Shown here: piece after piece, positions 9,190-18,347 of the stretch
Layout of the letters: the number at the start of each line of letters is the position of its first letter
How positions within the stretch are numbered: the first letter of the stretch is position 1
Source: Lachnospiraceae bacterium
GTDB taxonomy: Bacteria > Bacillota > Clostridia > Lachnospirales > Lachnospiraceae
NCBI GenBank assembly: GCA_017408025.1
Contig: JAFQVJ010000068.1
Span: 43,440 to 107,439 of the forward strand
DNA: 64,000 nucleotides
Direction: 5' to 3'
The notes under the pieces: generated by a model
What the model was told of the DNA's origin: nothing
Database searches by the model: none
Seen by the model: only the letters and a program-made list of their open reading frames with translations
Translations under genes and position numbers: made by a program

Positions 9190-11055
9190 ATGACTAAATT
9201 AGCATTATCAGATGAGATACTGATGAGTATCGATAAACCTGCCAGATATATCGGTCACGAAGTAAATATGGCAGTCAAAGACCTAAAGGATATAGATGTT
9301 AGGTTTGCTATGTGCTTTCCTGATGTATACGAGATAGGTATGTCCCATCTAGGAATCCAGATATTATACCATATGTTCAATGGCATGGATGGCGTTTACT
9401 GTGAAAGAGTTTATTCACCTTGGACTGACCTTGATAAAATCATGAGGGAACAGCATATTCCATTATTCACATTAGAAACACAGACACCAGTAAAGGATAT
9501 GGACTTTTTAGGCATAACTATTCAGTATGAGATGTGTTATACAAATATTCTACAGATTCTGGATTTGAGTGGTATAACTATGACCGCTGCCCATAGAGCT
9601 GAGGATGAGCCTATTGTAATTGGTGGTGGTCCTTGTACCTACAACCCTGAACCTATCGCTGAATTTTTTGATATCTTCTATATAGGTGAGGGAGAAACAG
9701 TATACAAGGATTTAATCAACGCATATCGTCATAATAAGGCTAATGGTGGAAGCCGACGTGATTTCTTAATGGCTGCTGCCAATATTCCCGGACTCTATGT
9801 TCCACAATTATATGAGGCTTCCTATAACAATGATGGAACTTTGAAAAGCTTTACACCAACTGTAGAAGGTGTCCCTACAACAGTAAAGAAGGAAATTGTT
9901 ATGGATATAAGCAATACGGTATATCCTGAAAGACCTATTGTTCCATATATCCGTGCCACACAGGACAGAGTAGTTTTGGAAATTCAGAGAGGTTGTATCA
10001 GAGGATGTCGATTCTGTCAGGCGGGTATGATTTATCGTCCAGTCAGAGAGAGAGATGTAGAATTCCTCAAGGATATGGCCGTAAAGATGCTAAAGAGTAC
10101 TGGTCACGAAGAGATTACATTAAGCTCCCTTAGCAGTTCGGACTATTCTAAGCTTGATGAATTACTGAACTTCTTAATTGACGAATTTAAAGGTAAGGGT
10201 GTCAATATATCATTGCCATCACTTCGTGTAGATGCATTTTCCCTTGATGTAATGAGCAAGGTTCAAGATGTTAAGAAAAGCTCTCTTACATTTGCCCCTG
10301 AAGCTGGTTCACAACGTATGAGAAATGTTATAAATAAAGGACTTACGGAAGAAGATATATTAAACGGCTGTGCCCTTGCGTTCAAAGGAGGTTGGAACAA
10401 GGTTAAGCTATATTTTATGCTTGGTCTTCCAACAGAGACAGAGGAGGATATGAAGGCGTTAGCTGAGCTTTCGGAGCTTGTGGCTGAGAAGTATTATGAG
10501 ATACCAAAGTCAGAGCGAAATGGCAAGGTTCAAGTGACAGCCAGCAGCTCATTCTTCATACCAAAGCCATTTACTCCATTTCAGTGGGCAGCTATGTGTA
10601 CCAAGGATGAATTCCAGCGTCGCGCCTATGTTGTAAATGACCGAATGAAGGAAATGCTTAACAGAAAGAGCCTTAAATATAATTACCATGACCCTGACAC
10701 ATCTATCATTGAGGGACTTCTTGCCCGTGGCGACAGAAAGGTATCTAGTGTCATAAAGAGAGTATATGAGGCTGGTGGTATATATGATGCATGGGGCGAA
10801 TATTTTAACTACGATAGATGGTTAGCAGCTCTTGAGGCAGAAGGTCTCGACCTGGATTTCTATACTACAAGAGAACGTAGCACAGATGAATTGTTTCCAT
10901 GGGATTTCATAGATACAGGTGTGACAAAGAATTTCTTAAAGAGAGAGTGGCAGCGTGCACACGAAGAACAGATTACTCCAAATTGCCGTATGGAGTGTCA
11001 GGGTTGTGGCGCAGCAGTATTTAAAGGAGGTGTCTGCTTTGAAGATAAGAATTAA
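9190..11055 (+). CDS. B12-binding-type radical SAM protein (TIGR03960-like)
   Basis: Radical SAM protein of the conserved but incompletely understood family paired with DUF2344. The iron-sulfur motif RGCIRGCRFCQAGM (CxxxCxxC, near residue 275) is plain. A cobalamin-binding-like domain comes before it, including FPDVYEIGMSHLGIQILY near residue 37. The C-terminus carries further Cys residues (CRMECQGCG). GGAGAG five bases before ATG 9190 favours this start over ATG 9172. Its last 17 bases overlap the DUF2344 gene. In many Clostridia this pair precedes RNase G and rplU and is suspected of a role in tRNA or ribosome maturation, which is inference. Confidence 0.88.
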   Translation: MTKLALSDEILMSIDKPARYIGHEVNMAVKDLKDIDVRFAMCFPDVYEIGMSHLGIQILYHMFNGMDGVYCERVYSPWTDLDKIMREQHIPLFTLETQTPVKDMDFLGITIQYEMCYTNILQILDLSGITMTAAHRAEDEPIVIGGGPCTYNPEPIAEFFDIFYIGEGETVYKDLINAYRHNKANGGSRRDFLMAAANIPGLYVPQLYEASYNNDGTLKSFTPTVEGVPTTVKKEIVMDISNTVYPERPIVPYIRATQDRVVLEIQRGCIRGCRFCQAGMIYRPVRERDVEFLKDMAVKMLKSTGHEEITLSSLSSSDYSKLDELLNFLIDEFKGKGVNISLPSLRVDAFSLDVMSKVQDVKKSSLTFAPEAGSQRMRNVINKGLTEEDILNGCALAFKGGWNKVKLYFMLGLPTETEEDMKALAELSELVAEKYYEIPKSERNGKVQVTASSSFFIPKPFTPFQWAAMCTKDEFQRRAYVVNDRMKEMLNRKSLKYNYHDPDTSIIEGLLARGDRKVSSVIKRVYEAGGIYDAWGEYFNYDRWLAALEAEGLDLDFYTTRERSTDELFPWDFIDTGVTKNFLKREWQRAHEEQITPNCRMECQGCGAAVFKGGVCFEDKN

Positions 11056-11779
11056 ATTCAGTAAAACTGGGGCAGTGAGATTCATCGGTCATCTAGACGT
11101 AATGAGATACTTTCAGAAGCTTAACAGAAGAGCAGGCATAGATGTGAAATATTCTACAGGATTCTCTCCACATCAGATAATGTCCTTTGCTGCACCTTTA
11201 GGTGTAGGACTTGAAAGCCACGGTGAGTACGTTGATATAGAGGTTAATTCAACAATGTCTTCGTCAGAATCAATCAAGGCTCTTAACAATGCATCTATAG
11301 AGGGTATACAGGTTACTTCGTATGTAGAACTTCCAGAGGGAACGGCAAATGCCATGTCATCTGTAGCAGCAGCTGATTACATAGTTCGCGTCAAGGAACA
11401 GTACAAGCCAACTGTCATTGCTGATAACGCTATGTTGAAGAAACGATTTGAAGAATTCTTAAGTCAATCATCAATTGTAGTTACCAAGGCTTCTAAAAAA
11501 TCTGAACGTGAGGTAGATTTGCGACCACTTATATACAAGGCTTCTGTTAATGAAAATGGCGAAATATTCATGCAACTATGTACTGGAAGCGCTGAAAACC
11601 TCAAGCCTGAGCTGGTATTAGAGACTTTCTTTAGGTATGTAGGTGACAAGATGAGCCAGTTTGCACTGGATATATGCCGTCTTGAGGTTTATGGTCTGTA
11701 TACTAGCAAGGATGAAAATGGAAATGTTATAAGCGAAAAGCTTATACCTCTTGAGCAATTTGGCAAGGAAATCTTATAA
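11039..11779 (+). CDS. DUF2344 protein, partner of the radical SAM protein (TIGR03936-like)
   Basis: A 246-residue protein of the DUF2344 family, beginning (M)KIRIKFSKTGAVRFIGHLD, with the family's FSPHQIMSFAAPLGVG motif near residue 48. No enzymatic function is established. The start is a TTG at 11039, eight bases after a perfect AAAGGAGG that lies inside the radical SAM gene; an upstream in-frame ATG at 10955 has no ribosome site. In some bacteria the two proteins are fused, and here they overlap by 17 bases, so joint action is likely. A hairpin follows before rng. Confidence 0.88.
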   Translation: MKIRIKFSKTGAVRFIGHLDVMRYFQKLNRRAGIDVKYSTGFSPHQIMSFAAPLGVGLESHGEYVDIEVNSTMSSSESIKALNNASIEGIQVTSYVELPEGTANAMSSVAAADYIVRVKEQYKPTVIADNAMLKKRFEEFLSQSSIVVTKASKKSEREVDLRPLIYKASVNENGEIFMQLCTGSAENLKPELVLETFFRYVGDKMSQFALDICRLEVYGLYTSKDENGNVISEKLIPLEQFGKEIL

Positions 11780-11792
11780 ATCATATGAATAA

Positions 11793-11826
11793 AAATAAGA
11801 CAGTCATGCTATTGTCTGTCTTATTT
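11793..11826 (+). terminator. Hairpin with T-run directly before the rng ribosome site
   Basis: Perfect 11-bp stem AAATAAGACAG/CTGTCTTATTT with a 12-base loop, ending in a run of T. It looks like an intrinsic terminator for the radical SAM/DUF2344 transcript. The AGGAGG of rng (11830-11835) begins only four bases after the stem, so a terminated or structured leader would directly affect rng. Confidence 0.75.
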
Positions 11827-11839
11827 TTTAGGAGGAAAA

Positions 11840-13138
11840 ATGGATAATGCAAATACTCCAAATAATAATGTAAATAACAAAATAGTCCTGACAAGGCTTA
11901 ATCTGGACAATATGCAGCCAGCAACATTTTTTGCTATTTATGAAAATGGTAAGGCACAAAGGGTAGAGCTTTTCTATGATGATGACAGATATGATCTTGG
12001 CAATATATATGTTGCTCATGTCAATGATCTTGTTAAAAATATTAATGCAGCATTTGTAGAATATGCACCAGGTCACAAGGGCTACCTTTCCTTGGAAGAG
12101 TATCACGAAAAGAGCGATAGCGTATTCTTCACAAACAGAAAGAATACTAGAAAAGTCTGCCAAGGCGACAATATCCTTATACAGGTAAAAAAGGAGCCCA
12201 TAAAGACTAAGGATGCTGTTGTATCTACAAATATAGAATATTCCGGAAAATATATTGTGCTTACATATGGCAAGTCTGACATATCAGTCTCATCAAAGAT
12301 AACTGATAATTCTATAAGAGATGTTTTAAAAAAGCTTGGTGAAAGCTTTATAGCAAGTATAGATTTTGACAATCAGCAGTATCCTTTATTCACAGAAGAG
12401 ATATTTATGTCTATTTTACATGGTACTGGCATAATATTCCGCACAGAATGTGGAACAGAAGAAGCTCTCGAAAATCAAGGTTTAATTCGTGAAGAGCTCG
12501 TAAGGCTTTTTCAGGAATTTCTCATGATATTTCATAAGGCTATGTCGTCTAAGGGCAGGACTCTTATCAAAGAGGCACAAACCCCCATAATAACCATGAC
12601 AAAAAATGCTCTTAAACACACTGAAAATGAAGACAATGAGGTTATAACAGATTCAAAGGAAATATTTGATACATTGGCATCGGAAGGCATTAAAGCAAGA
12701 CTTTATCTGGACGAGCTATTGCCGCTATATAAGCTTTACAGTGTAGAATCTGTTTTGAATGAGATAATATCTAAAAAGATATGGCTTAAATCAGGTGGTT
12801 ATCTTATCATTGAATACACAGAGGCCATGACTGTAATCGATGTGAATACTGGCAAGTGCGACCAAGGCAAAGATAAAGAGAAGACTATCATGAAGATTAA
12901 CACAGAGGCTGCTGATGAAATATTAAGGCAGCTCCGTCTTAGAAATATCTCAGGTATAATCATTGTAGACTTCATTGACATGAAATCAGAGGATTTCAAG
13001 TCCCAATTAATGCGACAATTAAAGTCTAAAGCAGCAAAGGACCAGGTACGAACAACCATAGTTGATATGACCCGACTAAATCTAGTAGAAATTACTAGAA
13101 AGAAGATTCGTGAGAGAATCATAATCAAAAAAAGCTAA
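11840..13138 (+). CDS. rng: Ribonuclease E/G family protein, short form
   Basis: Endoribonuclease for rRNA processing and mRNA decay. An S1-like RNA-binding segment lies near residues 45-125, followed by the RNase H-like and DNase I-like catalytic regions. The two metal-binding Asp residues are present as VIDVNTG (Asp334) and IVDFIDM (Asp380). The protein ends at residue 432, right after the TRKK motif, so the CxxC zinc link and small domain that hold the E. coli enzyme together as a tetramer are missing. It is followed by dpaA, not by rplU as in many Clostridia. Confidence 0.9.
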   Translation: MDNANTPNNNVNNKIVLTRLNLDNMQPATFFAIYENGKAQRVELFYDDDRYDLGNIYVAHVNDLVKNINAAFVEYAPGHKGYLSLEEYHEKSDSVFFTNRKNTRKVCQGDNILIQVKKEPIKTKDAVVSTNIEYSGKYIVLTYGKSDISVSSKITDNSIRDVLKKLGESFIASIDFDNQQYPLFTEEIFMSILHGTGIIFRTECGTEEALENQGLIREELVRLFQEFLMIFHKAMSSKGRTLIKEAQTPIITMTKNALKHTENEDNEVITDSKEIFDTLASEGIKARLYLDELLPLYKLYSVESVLNEIISKKIWLKSGGYLIIEYTEAMTVIDVNTGKCDQGKDKEKTIMKINTEAADEILRQLRLRNISGIIIVDFIDMKSEDFKSQLMRQLKSKAAKDQVRTTIVDMTRLNLVEITRKKIRERIIIKKS

Positions 13139-13151
13139 AATTATTTACTTA

Positions 13152-13180
13152 TCATATTTTTGTTGCCTCCTGCATATACT
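13152..13180 (+). promoter_or_regulatory. SigmaE-like promoter of dpaA
   Basis: TCATATT (13152-13158) fits the Bacillus SigmaE -35 consensus KMATATT exactly. After a 14-base spacer, CATATACT (13173-13180) fits the -10 consensus CATACAHT at 7 of 8 positions. SigmaE is the early mother-cell sporulation sigma factor. Initiation is predicted around 13187, in the loop of the hairpin at 13165-13202. Confidence 0.6.
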
Positions 13181-13202
13181 GTTGTGACACAGTACAGGAG
13201 GC
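13165..13202 (+). promoter_or_regulatory. Hairpin hiding the dpaA ribosome binding site
   Basis: GCCTCCTG (13165-13172) pairs with CAGGAGGC (13195-13202), and ACTG (13178-13181) with CAGT (13190-13193). The 3' arm contains the AGGAGG ribosome site of dpaA (ATG 13210). RNA reading through from rng would have the site buried, while RNA starting near 13187 would lack the 5' arm. Confidence 0.75.
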
Positions 13203-13209
13203 GAATTTT

Positions 13210-14136
13210 ATGACAGAATACAATTGTAATAAAGACATTTCCATAGGAGTTATAGCCTGTGATTTAAGACAGGTATATATGGCAAGAATGCTTGCCAAGG
13301 TGGGGTATAAAATACATCTTGTTTATTCCGAGAATCTTGATAAAGAAAAGCTTTACAGAATCATGCTTGACTCCGACTTTTCTGAATTCAAAAATCTTCG
13401 CATTTCCAACGATATAACAGACATCCTTATATCTTCAGAAGTTATAGCTGGTCCTGTACCATTTGACAAAATCAGCGAATTTATAACTATACCTAAATTT
13501 ATAAATGCCTTGACAGATAGAGCGAATTTAAACAAAACCCTGCTTTTTGCAGGTGTTATTGATGCTGATTGTAAAGAGATTCTTCTAAAAAATGGTGTTG
13601 AATGTATAGATTTTATGGAGATAGAGGAGCTTGCAGTATATAACACTATAGCCACCGCAGAAGGAATTATCGCTGAGGCCATCTTAAACAAAGAAACTAA
13701 TCTTCATAATAGTGAATGCATGGTCTTAGGATACGGTAAGTGCGCAAAAACACTTGCTAATAAATTAAAGGGTATAGGCGCTAATGTGACAGTAGTTGCA
13801 AGAAATCCAATGGATTTAACAACAGCATCAAGTCTTGGACATTCAACCTTAAATATTGCATCATTAAAAAATCACATTTATTGCTTTGAATACATTTTTA
13901 ACACTATTCCTCACATGATTCTTGATGATTCAGTATTAGAGCACGTACATCCTGAATCTGTCATATTCGACATAGCATCATTACCTGGTGGAGTAGACAA
14001 ATATTCAGCTGCCAAAAGAAATATAAAGCTAGTTCATTCTCTTGGCATTCCTGGAAAACACGCTCCAAAATCAAGTGGTGAGGCAATTGGAAATTATCTG
14101 ATGCAGTATATAGAAAAGCAAGTAGACATAATATAA
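13210..14136 (+). CDS. dpaA: Dipicolinate synthase subunit A
   Basis: With DpaB it converts dihydroxytetrahydrodipicolinate to dipicolinic acid, the calcium chelator that fills the spore core. It acts in the mother cell. The NAD(P)-binding Rossmann motif VLGYGKCAKTLANKLKGIGA lies near residue 174, and the C-terminal HSLGIPGKHAPKSSGEAIG is typical of the subunit. The length of 308 residues is normal. Its presence indicates that the organism makes endospores. The gene has its own SigmaE-like promoter and an occluded ribosome site. In Bacillus subtilis the homologue depends on the later factor SigmaK. Confidence 0.93.
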   Translation: MTEYNCNKDISIGVIACDLRQVYMARMLAKVGYKIHLVYSENLDKEKLYRIMLDSDFSEFKNLRISNDITDILISSEVIAGPVPFDKISEFITIPKFINALTDRANLNKTLLFAGVIDADCKEILLKNGVECIDFMEIEELAVYNTIATAEGIIAEAILNKETNLHNSECMVLGYGKCAKTLANKLKGIGANVTVVARNPMDLTTASSLGHSTLNIASLKNHIYCFEYIFNTIPHMILDDSVLEHVHPESVIFDIASLPGGVDKYSAAKRNIKLVHSLGIPGKHAPKSSGEAIGNYLMQYIEKQVDII

Positions 14137-14238
14137 ATATGTAAATATATTATGTAATAATTTAATAATTTTGTTTATCACACACTATACCTTCCTGAAT
14201 AGAATACATTATCACATTATTTTTAGGAGATTATGATA

Positions 14239-14832
14239 ATGGATATTAAAGGAAAAACAATAGGTGTAGCCTTTACAGGCTCCTTTTGCACATATAAAAA
14301 AGCATTTACAGAATTAAGAAAGCTTGTGGAGGCAGGAGCTGATGTATATACAATCTTTTCCGATAGATCTGCATCCATCACTTCAAGATTTGGTGAACCT
14401 TCCGCTTATCTTCAAGAAGCTGAAGATATAACTGGACACAAGCCTATTCTCACAATTGAAGGTGCAGAGCCTATAGGCCCGAAAGCATACCTTGATGTAA
14501 TGATTATGTTACCTTGTACTGGAAATACTGCTGCAAAGCTTTGCAACGGTATAGTTGACAGTCCGGTTCTTATGGCTGCAAAAGCTCATCTTCGTAATGA
14601 AAAGCCTCTTGTAATTACCATATCTACAAATGATGGTCTCTCAATGAACTTAAAGAATATAGGATTGCTTATGAATACTAAAAATATTTATTTTGTTCCT
14701 TTTGGACAGGATGATCACATCAAGAAACCCAATTCTCTCGTTGCTCATATTGATATGGTTATACCAACAATTGAACTTGCACTTGAAGGGAAACAGATTC
14801 AGCCTGTGGTTGTAAGTCCATTTATTAAATAA
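14239..14832 (+). CDS. dpaB: Dipicolinate synthase subunit B
   Basis: Flavoprotein-fold partner of DpaA in dipicolinic acid synthesis. The N-terminal GVAFTGSFCTYKKA motif and MIMLPCTGNTAAKLCNGI near residue 90 are family hallmarks. Its 197 residues match the family length. TTAGGAGA places the start at ATG 14239 (8-base gap) rather than 14233 (2-base gap). It lies 102 bases after dpaA on the same strand, and asnB follows at once. Confidence 0.92.
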   Translation: MDIKGKTIGVAFTGSFCTYKKAFTELRKLVEAGADVYTIFSDRSASITSRFGEPSAYLQEAEDITGHKPILTIEGAEPIGPKAYLDVMIMLPCTGNTAAKLCNGIVDSPVLMAAKAHLRNEKPLVITISTNDGLSMNLKNIGLLMNTKNIYFVPFGQDDHIKKPNSLVAHIDMVIPTIELALEGKQIQPVVVSPFIK

Positions 14833-14869
14833 TTTATCATCATGCCAAGAAGGCAGAAAGGTCAAGTAT

Positions 14870-16807
14870 ATGTGTGGAATATCAGGATTTTTTAACCCTT
14901 ACATGAACTTTTTTAAGGATGAAGCTTATTGGCGCCACACCATCAGAAAAATGAATACAGCCATAAGGCATCGAGGTCCTGATGATTCCGGTGGCTTTCT
15001 GACAGAAAATTGTGGTCTCGGTCATGTTCGTCTGTCTATAATTGATTTGGAAGGCGGACACCAGCCGATGACAAAGATGTACGGTTCATCAAAGTACCTC
15101 TATAAACAGAATGAAAATGTTAAAGTATGCCATTACAGTCGTTCAAGAACTGTTGCCATAGTCTACAACGGTGAAATTTATAATATGAATGAGCTTCGAA
15201 ATGAGCTCATCTGTGAAAGCGAAGCTCGCAAGAACATGCCTGGTGATGTTTCTGAACCTGTATTTTTTGATACAAACAGTGATACAGAGGTTATTTTAAA
15301 CGGTTATATTCTTCATGGTATTGACTATGTAAATAAGCTTAACGGTATCTTTGCATTTGCCATCTACGACAGTCTTAATGGACTATACATTTGTCGAGAC
15401 AGAGTAGGTGTTAAACCTTTATTTTATACTGAAATTGGCAATGACATTATCTTTTCCTCAGAGATAAAAGGCCTATTTGCACATCCGCTGGCTAAACCAG
15501 TTATAGATATTAACTCACTTAGAAGCGTGTTTGGTCTTGGTCCCGCAAAGAAGCAAGGTAGTGGAGTGTTTAAAAATGTCCGTGAAGTTTTGCCTGGACA
15601 TTATCTTCATGTAACCTTTGACGGTGTAGATGATGTAGCATATTGGCAGCTTGTAAGTCATTCTCACGAAGATTCACTTGAAGAAACTATCGAGAAAACA
15701 GCTTATCTTGTCAAGGATGCTGTGGAAATGCAGATGCTTGCAGATATTCCTATATGCACATTTCTTTCAGGTGGCATTGACTCAAGCCTTGTATCAGCTA
15801 TATGCGCCAAGAAGCTTGCCAATGATGGCAAAAAGCTGACCACTTATAGCTTTGATTTCAAGGATAATAACATTTACTTTAAATCAAATGATTTCCAGCC
15901 TTCCGAGGACAGACCGTATGTTGACATCATGAAGGAACACATCAAATCTGACCATATTTACCTGGAGTGTCCGTATGAACAACTGTATGATTATCTCTTT
16001 GATACTGTAAAAGCAAGAGACTTACCATGCATGACCGATGTTGAGAGCTCCCTGTTATATTTTTGTGGTCTTGTGGCTGACAATCACAAGGTTGTACTCA
16101 CGGGTGAATGCGCAGATGAAATCTTTGGTGGCTATCCATGGTTCCATAAAAAGGATTTGCTTGAAGCTGGTACTTTTCCATGGTCCACAGATTTATCTCC
16201 AAGAACTATGCTCTTAAAGGATGAAGTTAAAAATGAACTGGATATACCTGCCTATATCCGCCAAATTTACGATCAAAGTATCGCAGCCACGCCTAGACTT
16301 ATAGGTGAGAAGGGCGAGGAGGCTATGCGACGTGAAATTTCATATCTTAATCTGACATGGTTTATGACTACACTTTTAGATCGAATGGATAGAACCAGCA
16401 TGTACAATGGACTTGAAGCCAGAGTGCCTTTTGCGGATCACCGTATAGTCGAATATCTTTGGAATGTGCCTTGGGAAATGAAATACCACAATAATACAGT
16501 AAAAGGGCTGCTACGCGAAGCTACAAATAGACTTGGGGTATTGCCTGACAGCGTGCTTAATCGCAGAAAGAGTCCTTATCCAAAGACTTATCACCCCGGC
16601 TATGAGGCTTTACTTGGGCAGCAGTTTAAAGAGCTTTTATCATCACCAAATGAGCCGATACACGAGCTTATTGATAAACAGAAGGCTTTACAGTTTATAA
16701 GCAGCGAAAAGGATTACGGAAAGCCTTGGTATGGTCAGCTCATGGCTGGTCCTCAGCTTATAGCATATATGCTGCAGGTTAATTATTGGATGAAAATGTG
16801 GTCTTAA
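14870..16807 (+). CDS. asnB: Glutamine-hydrolysing asparagine synthase
   Basis: Makes asparagine from aspartate, ATP and glutamine nitrogen. The N-terminal amidotransferase domain begins at Cys2 (MCGISGF), the nucleophile exposed once Met is removed, and carries RHRGPDDSG. The synthetase domain has the PP-loop SGGIDSS near residue 304 and GECADEIFGGYPW near residue 414. At 645 residues it is slightly longer than average because of a loop in the glutaminase domain (about 80-100). AGAAAGG precedes the ATG. It follows dpaB by 37 bases, but a functional link to sporulation is only a guess. Confidence 0.94.
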   Translation: MCGISGFFNPYMNFFKDEAYWRHTIRKMNTAIRHRGPDDSGGFLTENCGLGHVRLSIIDLEGGHQPMTKMYGSSKYLYKQNENVKVCHYSRSRTVAIVYNGEIYNMNELRNELICESEARKNMPGDVSEPVFFDTNSDTEVILNGYILHGIDYVNKLNGIFAFAIYDSLNGLYICRDRVGVKPLFYTEIGNDIIFSSEIKGLFAHPLAKPVIDINSLRSVFGLGPAKKQGSGVFKNVREVLPGHYLHVTFDGVDDVAYWQLVSHSHEDSLEETIEKTAYLVKDAVEMQMLADIPICTFLSGGIDSSLVSAICAKKLANDGKKLTTYSFDFKDNNIYFKSNDFQPSEDRPYVDIMKEHIKSDHIYLECPYEQLYDYLFDTVKARDLPCMTDVESSLLYFCGLVADNHKVVLTGECADEIFGGYPWFHKKDLLEAGTFPWSTDLSPRTMLLKDEVKNELDIPAYIRQIYDQSIAATPRLIGEKGEEAMRREISYLNLTWFMTTLLDRMDRTSMYNGLEARVPFADHRIVEYLWNVPWEMKYHNNTVKGLLREATNRLGVLPDSVLNRRKSPYPKTYHPGYEALLGQQFKELLSSPNEPIHELIDKQKALQFISSEKDYGKPWYGQLMAGPQLIAYMLQVNYWMKMWS

Positions 16808-16811
16808 AATG

Positions 16812-16840
16812 TGGACTTGAATGATATTTTGATGTATAAT
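16812..16840 (+). promoter_or_regulatory. Candidate SigmaA promoter for the HlyD-like/yggS/sepF genes
   Basis: TGGACT (16812-16817), a 17-base spacer and a perfect TATAAT (16835-16840). The -35 matches TTGACA at 4 of 6 positions. A small hairpin (ACAGATTA...TAATCTGT, about 16858-16883) lies in the leader between this site and the gene. Confidence 0.5.
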
Positions 16841-16914
16841 GAGGGATATGATTAAAGACAGATTACAGATATTGTTTAATCTGTAGAAGTCTGATATTTC
16901 ATGTGGAGGATACA

Positions 16915-18327
16915 GTGACTGATAATCATAATAGAAGAAACAATAGAAGAGTAGTTAAATATAGAAAGCGACGCAATATAAATATCGGTGTTCTTATATT
17001 TGCATGTATTTTCATATATTTCGTTATCTACATCGCCATGTTCTTAACGCGCGACAGGATTTCAGTATATGAAGTTGTCTATGGACAGACAGCCGATTCA
17101 TCAAACAAGTTTTATGAGGGTCTTATTATTAGAGACGAAACACCATTTTATGCCCCAAGCGCAGGATATCTTAATTGTTTTGTGCGTGAAGGTGAGAAGG
17201 TGGCTGTTGGTTCGACTGTCTACACCATAGATGAAAATGGAAATATTACCGAGCTTTTGCAAGAAACACTTGCTGAAAGCGACACTTTAACTGACGACAA
17301 TTATGCGTCTATTAAGAATATGATTTCTGACTTCACACTTAAATATAGCGATACCAATTTTGATTCAGTATATGATTTTAAAGTGGATATTGATGCTGCA
17401 TTACTTGAATATGTCAATCTGAACGCAATCAATGATATCATTGGTTCAATGAGTGCAGAAAGTCTGGCATTATTTAACATGGTAAAGGCTGAGCAGTCTG
17501 GCATTATCGCATATTACGTTGACGGCTACGAGGATAAATCTGTTGAAGGGCTTACCACAACAGATTTTAATAAAGAGGCATATGTAAAGACCACTAACAA
17601 ATCTAATGACCTTGTGGCAGCAGGTAGTCCAATTTATAAAACCATAAACAGTGAAAAATGGGATATTGTCATACCTTTGTCAGATGAAGATGTAAAAAAA
17701 TATTTTGAGGATACCCGTATCAAGATACGTTTTCAGGAAGATAATATTACGGCTGTGGGTGACTTTGAGATTATGTATATAAATGGACAAGCCTATGGAC
17801 GTATTTCTCTTGAACAGTATATGGTTCGTTATGCTTCTGAGCGTTTTATAAATATTCAGATTGTAGAGGATCAGATTGAAGGACTAAAAATTCCGAAAAC
17901 CGCTCTTGTGACTTTTGATTTTTATATCATTCCGGAAAAATTTGCAACTTATGGCGGCAATACTTCTGATGCTGGCTTCCTTGTAGAAAAATATGATGAA
18001 GATGGCAATGTGTCAGTTGAGTATATCAATCCAATGATTTATGAATTCAAAGATGGATATTATTATGTCAGTACAGAGGATTTTAGTTCAGGCCAAAATC
18101 TTATATTAGAAGACAATTCCGAAAAATACACAATCAGTGCTAAACAGTCACTTACAGGTGTATACAATATCAATAATGGATATTGTGTATTTAGAGATGT
18201 AAATATTTTAGCTACAACGAATGATTATTATATAGTCGAAAGTGGTACAGCATATGGTCTGTTAGTCTATGATCATATTGTTCTTGACAGCTCAGCTGTC
18301 ACGGAAAATCAGGTTGTATATCACTAA
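16915..18327 (+). CDS. HlyD-like single-pass membrane protein
   Basis: A short basic cytoplasmic tail is followed by one transmembrane helix (about residues 22-45) and a large outer domain. The segment GLIIRDETPFYAPSAGYLNC (about 67-86), followed by VREGEKVAVGSTVYTID, resembles the lipoyl-like domain of HlyD-type membrane adaptors. The remainder is beta-rich. No ABC transporter partner is adjacent. Instead yggS and sepF follow, which is the division-cluster setting of this family in Lachnospiraceae, so a cell-envelope or division role is possible but unproven. TGGAGGA five bases upstream sets the GTG start at 16915 (470 residues). Confidence 0.75.
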   Translation: MTDNHNRRNNRRVVKYRKRRNINIGVLIFACIFIYFVIYIAMFLTRDRISVYEVVYGQTADSSNKFYEGLIIRDETPFYAPSAGYLNCFVREGEKVAVGSTVYTIDENGNITELLQETLAESDTLTDDNYASIKNMISDFTLKYSDTNFDSVYDFKVDIDAALLEYVNLNAINDIIGSMSAESLALFNMVKAEQSGIIAYYVDGYEDKSVEGLTTTDFNKEAYVKTTNKSNDLVAAGSPIYKTINSEKWDIVIPLSDEDVKKYFEDTRIKIRFQEDNITAVGDFEIMYINGQAYGRISLEQYMVRYASERFINIQIVEDQIEGLKIPKTALVTFDFYIIPEKFATYGGNTSDAGFLVEKYDEDGNVSVEYINPMIYEFKDGYYYVSTEDFSSGQNLILEDNSEKYTISAKQSLTGVYNINNGYCVFRDVNILATTNDYYIVESGTAYGLLVYDHIVLDSSAVTENQVVYH

Positions 18328-18347
18328 GGTATAGGAGTGTGAACAGG

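Noticed and set aside
10955-11038. Longer N-terminus of the DUF2344 protein starting at ATG 10955
   Set aside because: It has no ribosome site and overlaps the radical SAM gene by 100 bases, while TTG 11039 has a perfect AAAGGAGG and fits the family start.
13173-13181. SigmaK -10 box (CATANNNTA) for dpaA
   Set aside because: The last base does not fit, and no AC -35 is found at 16-17 bases; the SigmaE pattern fits far better in both boxes and spacing.
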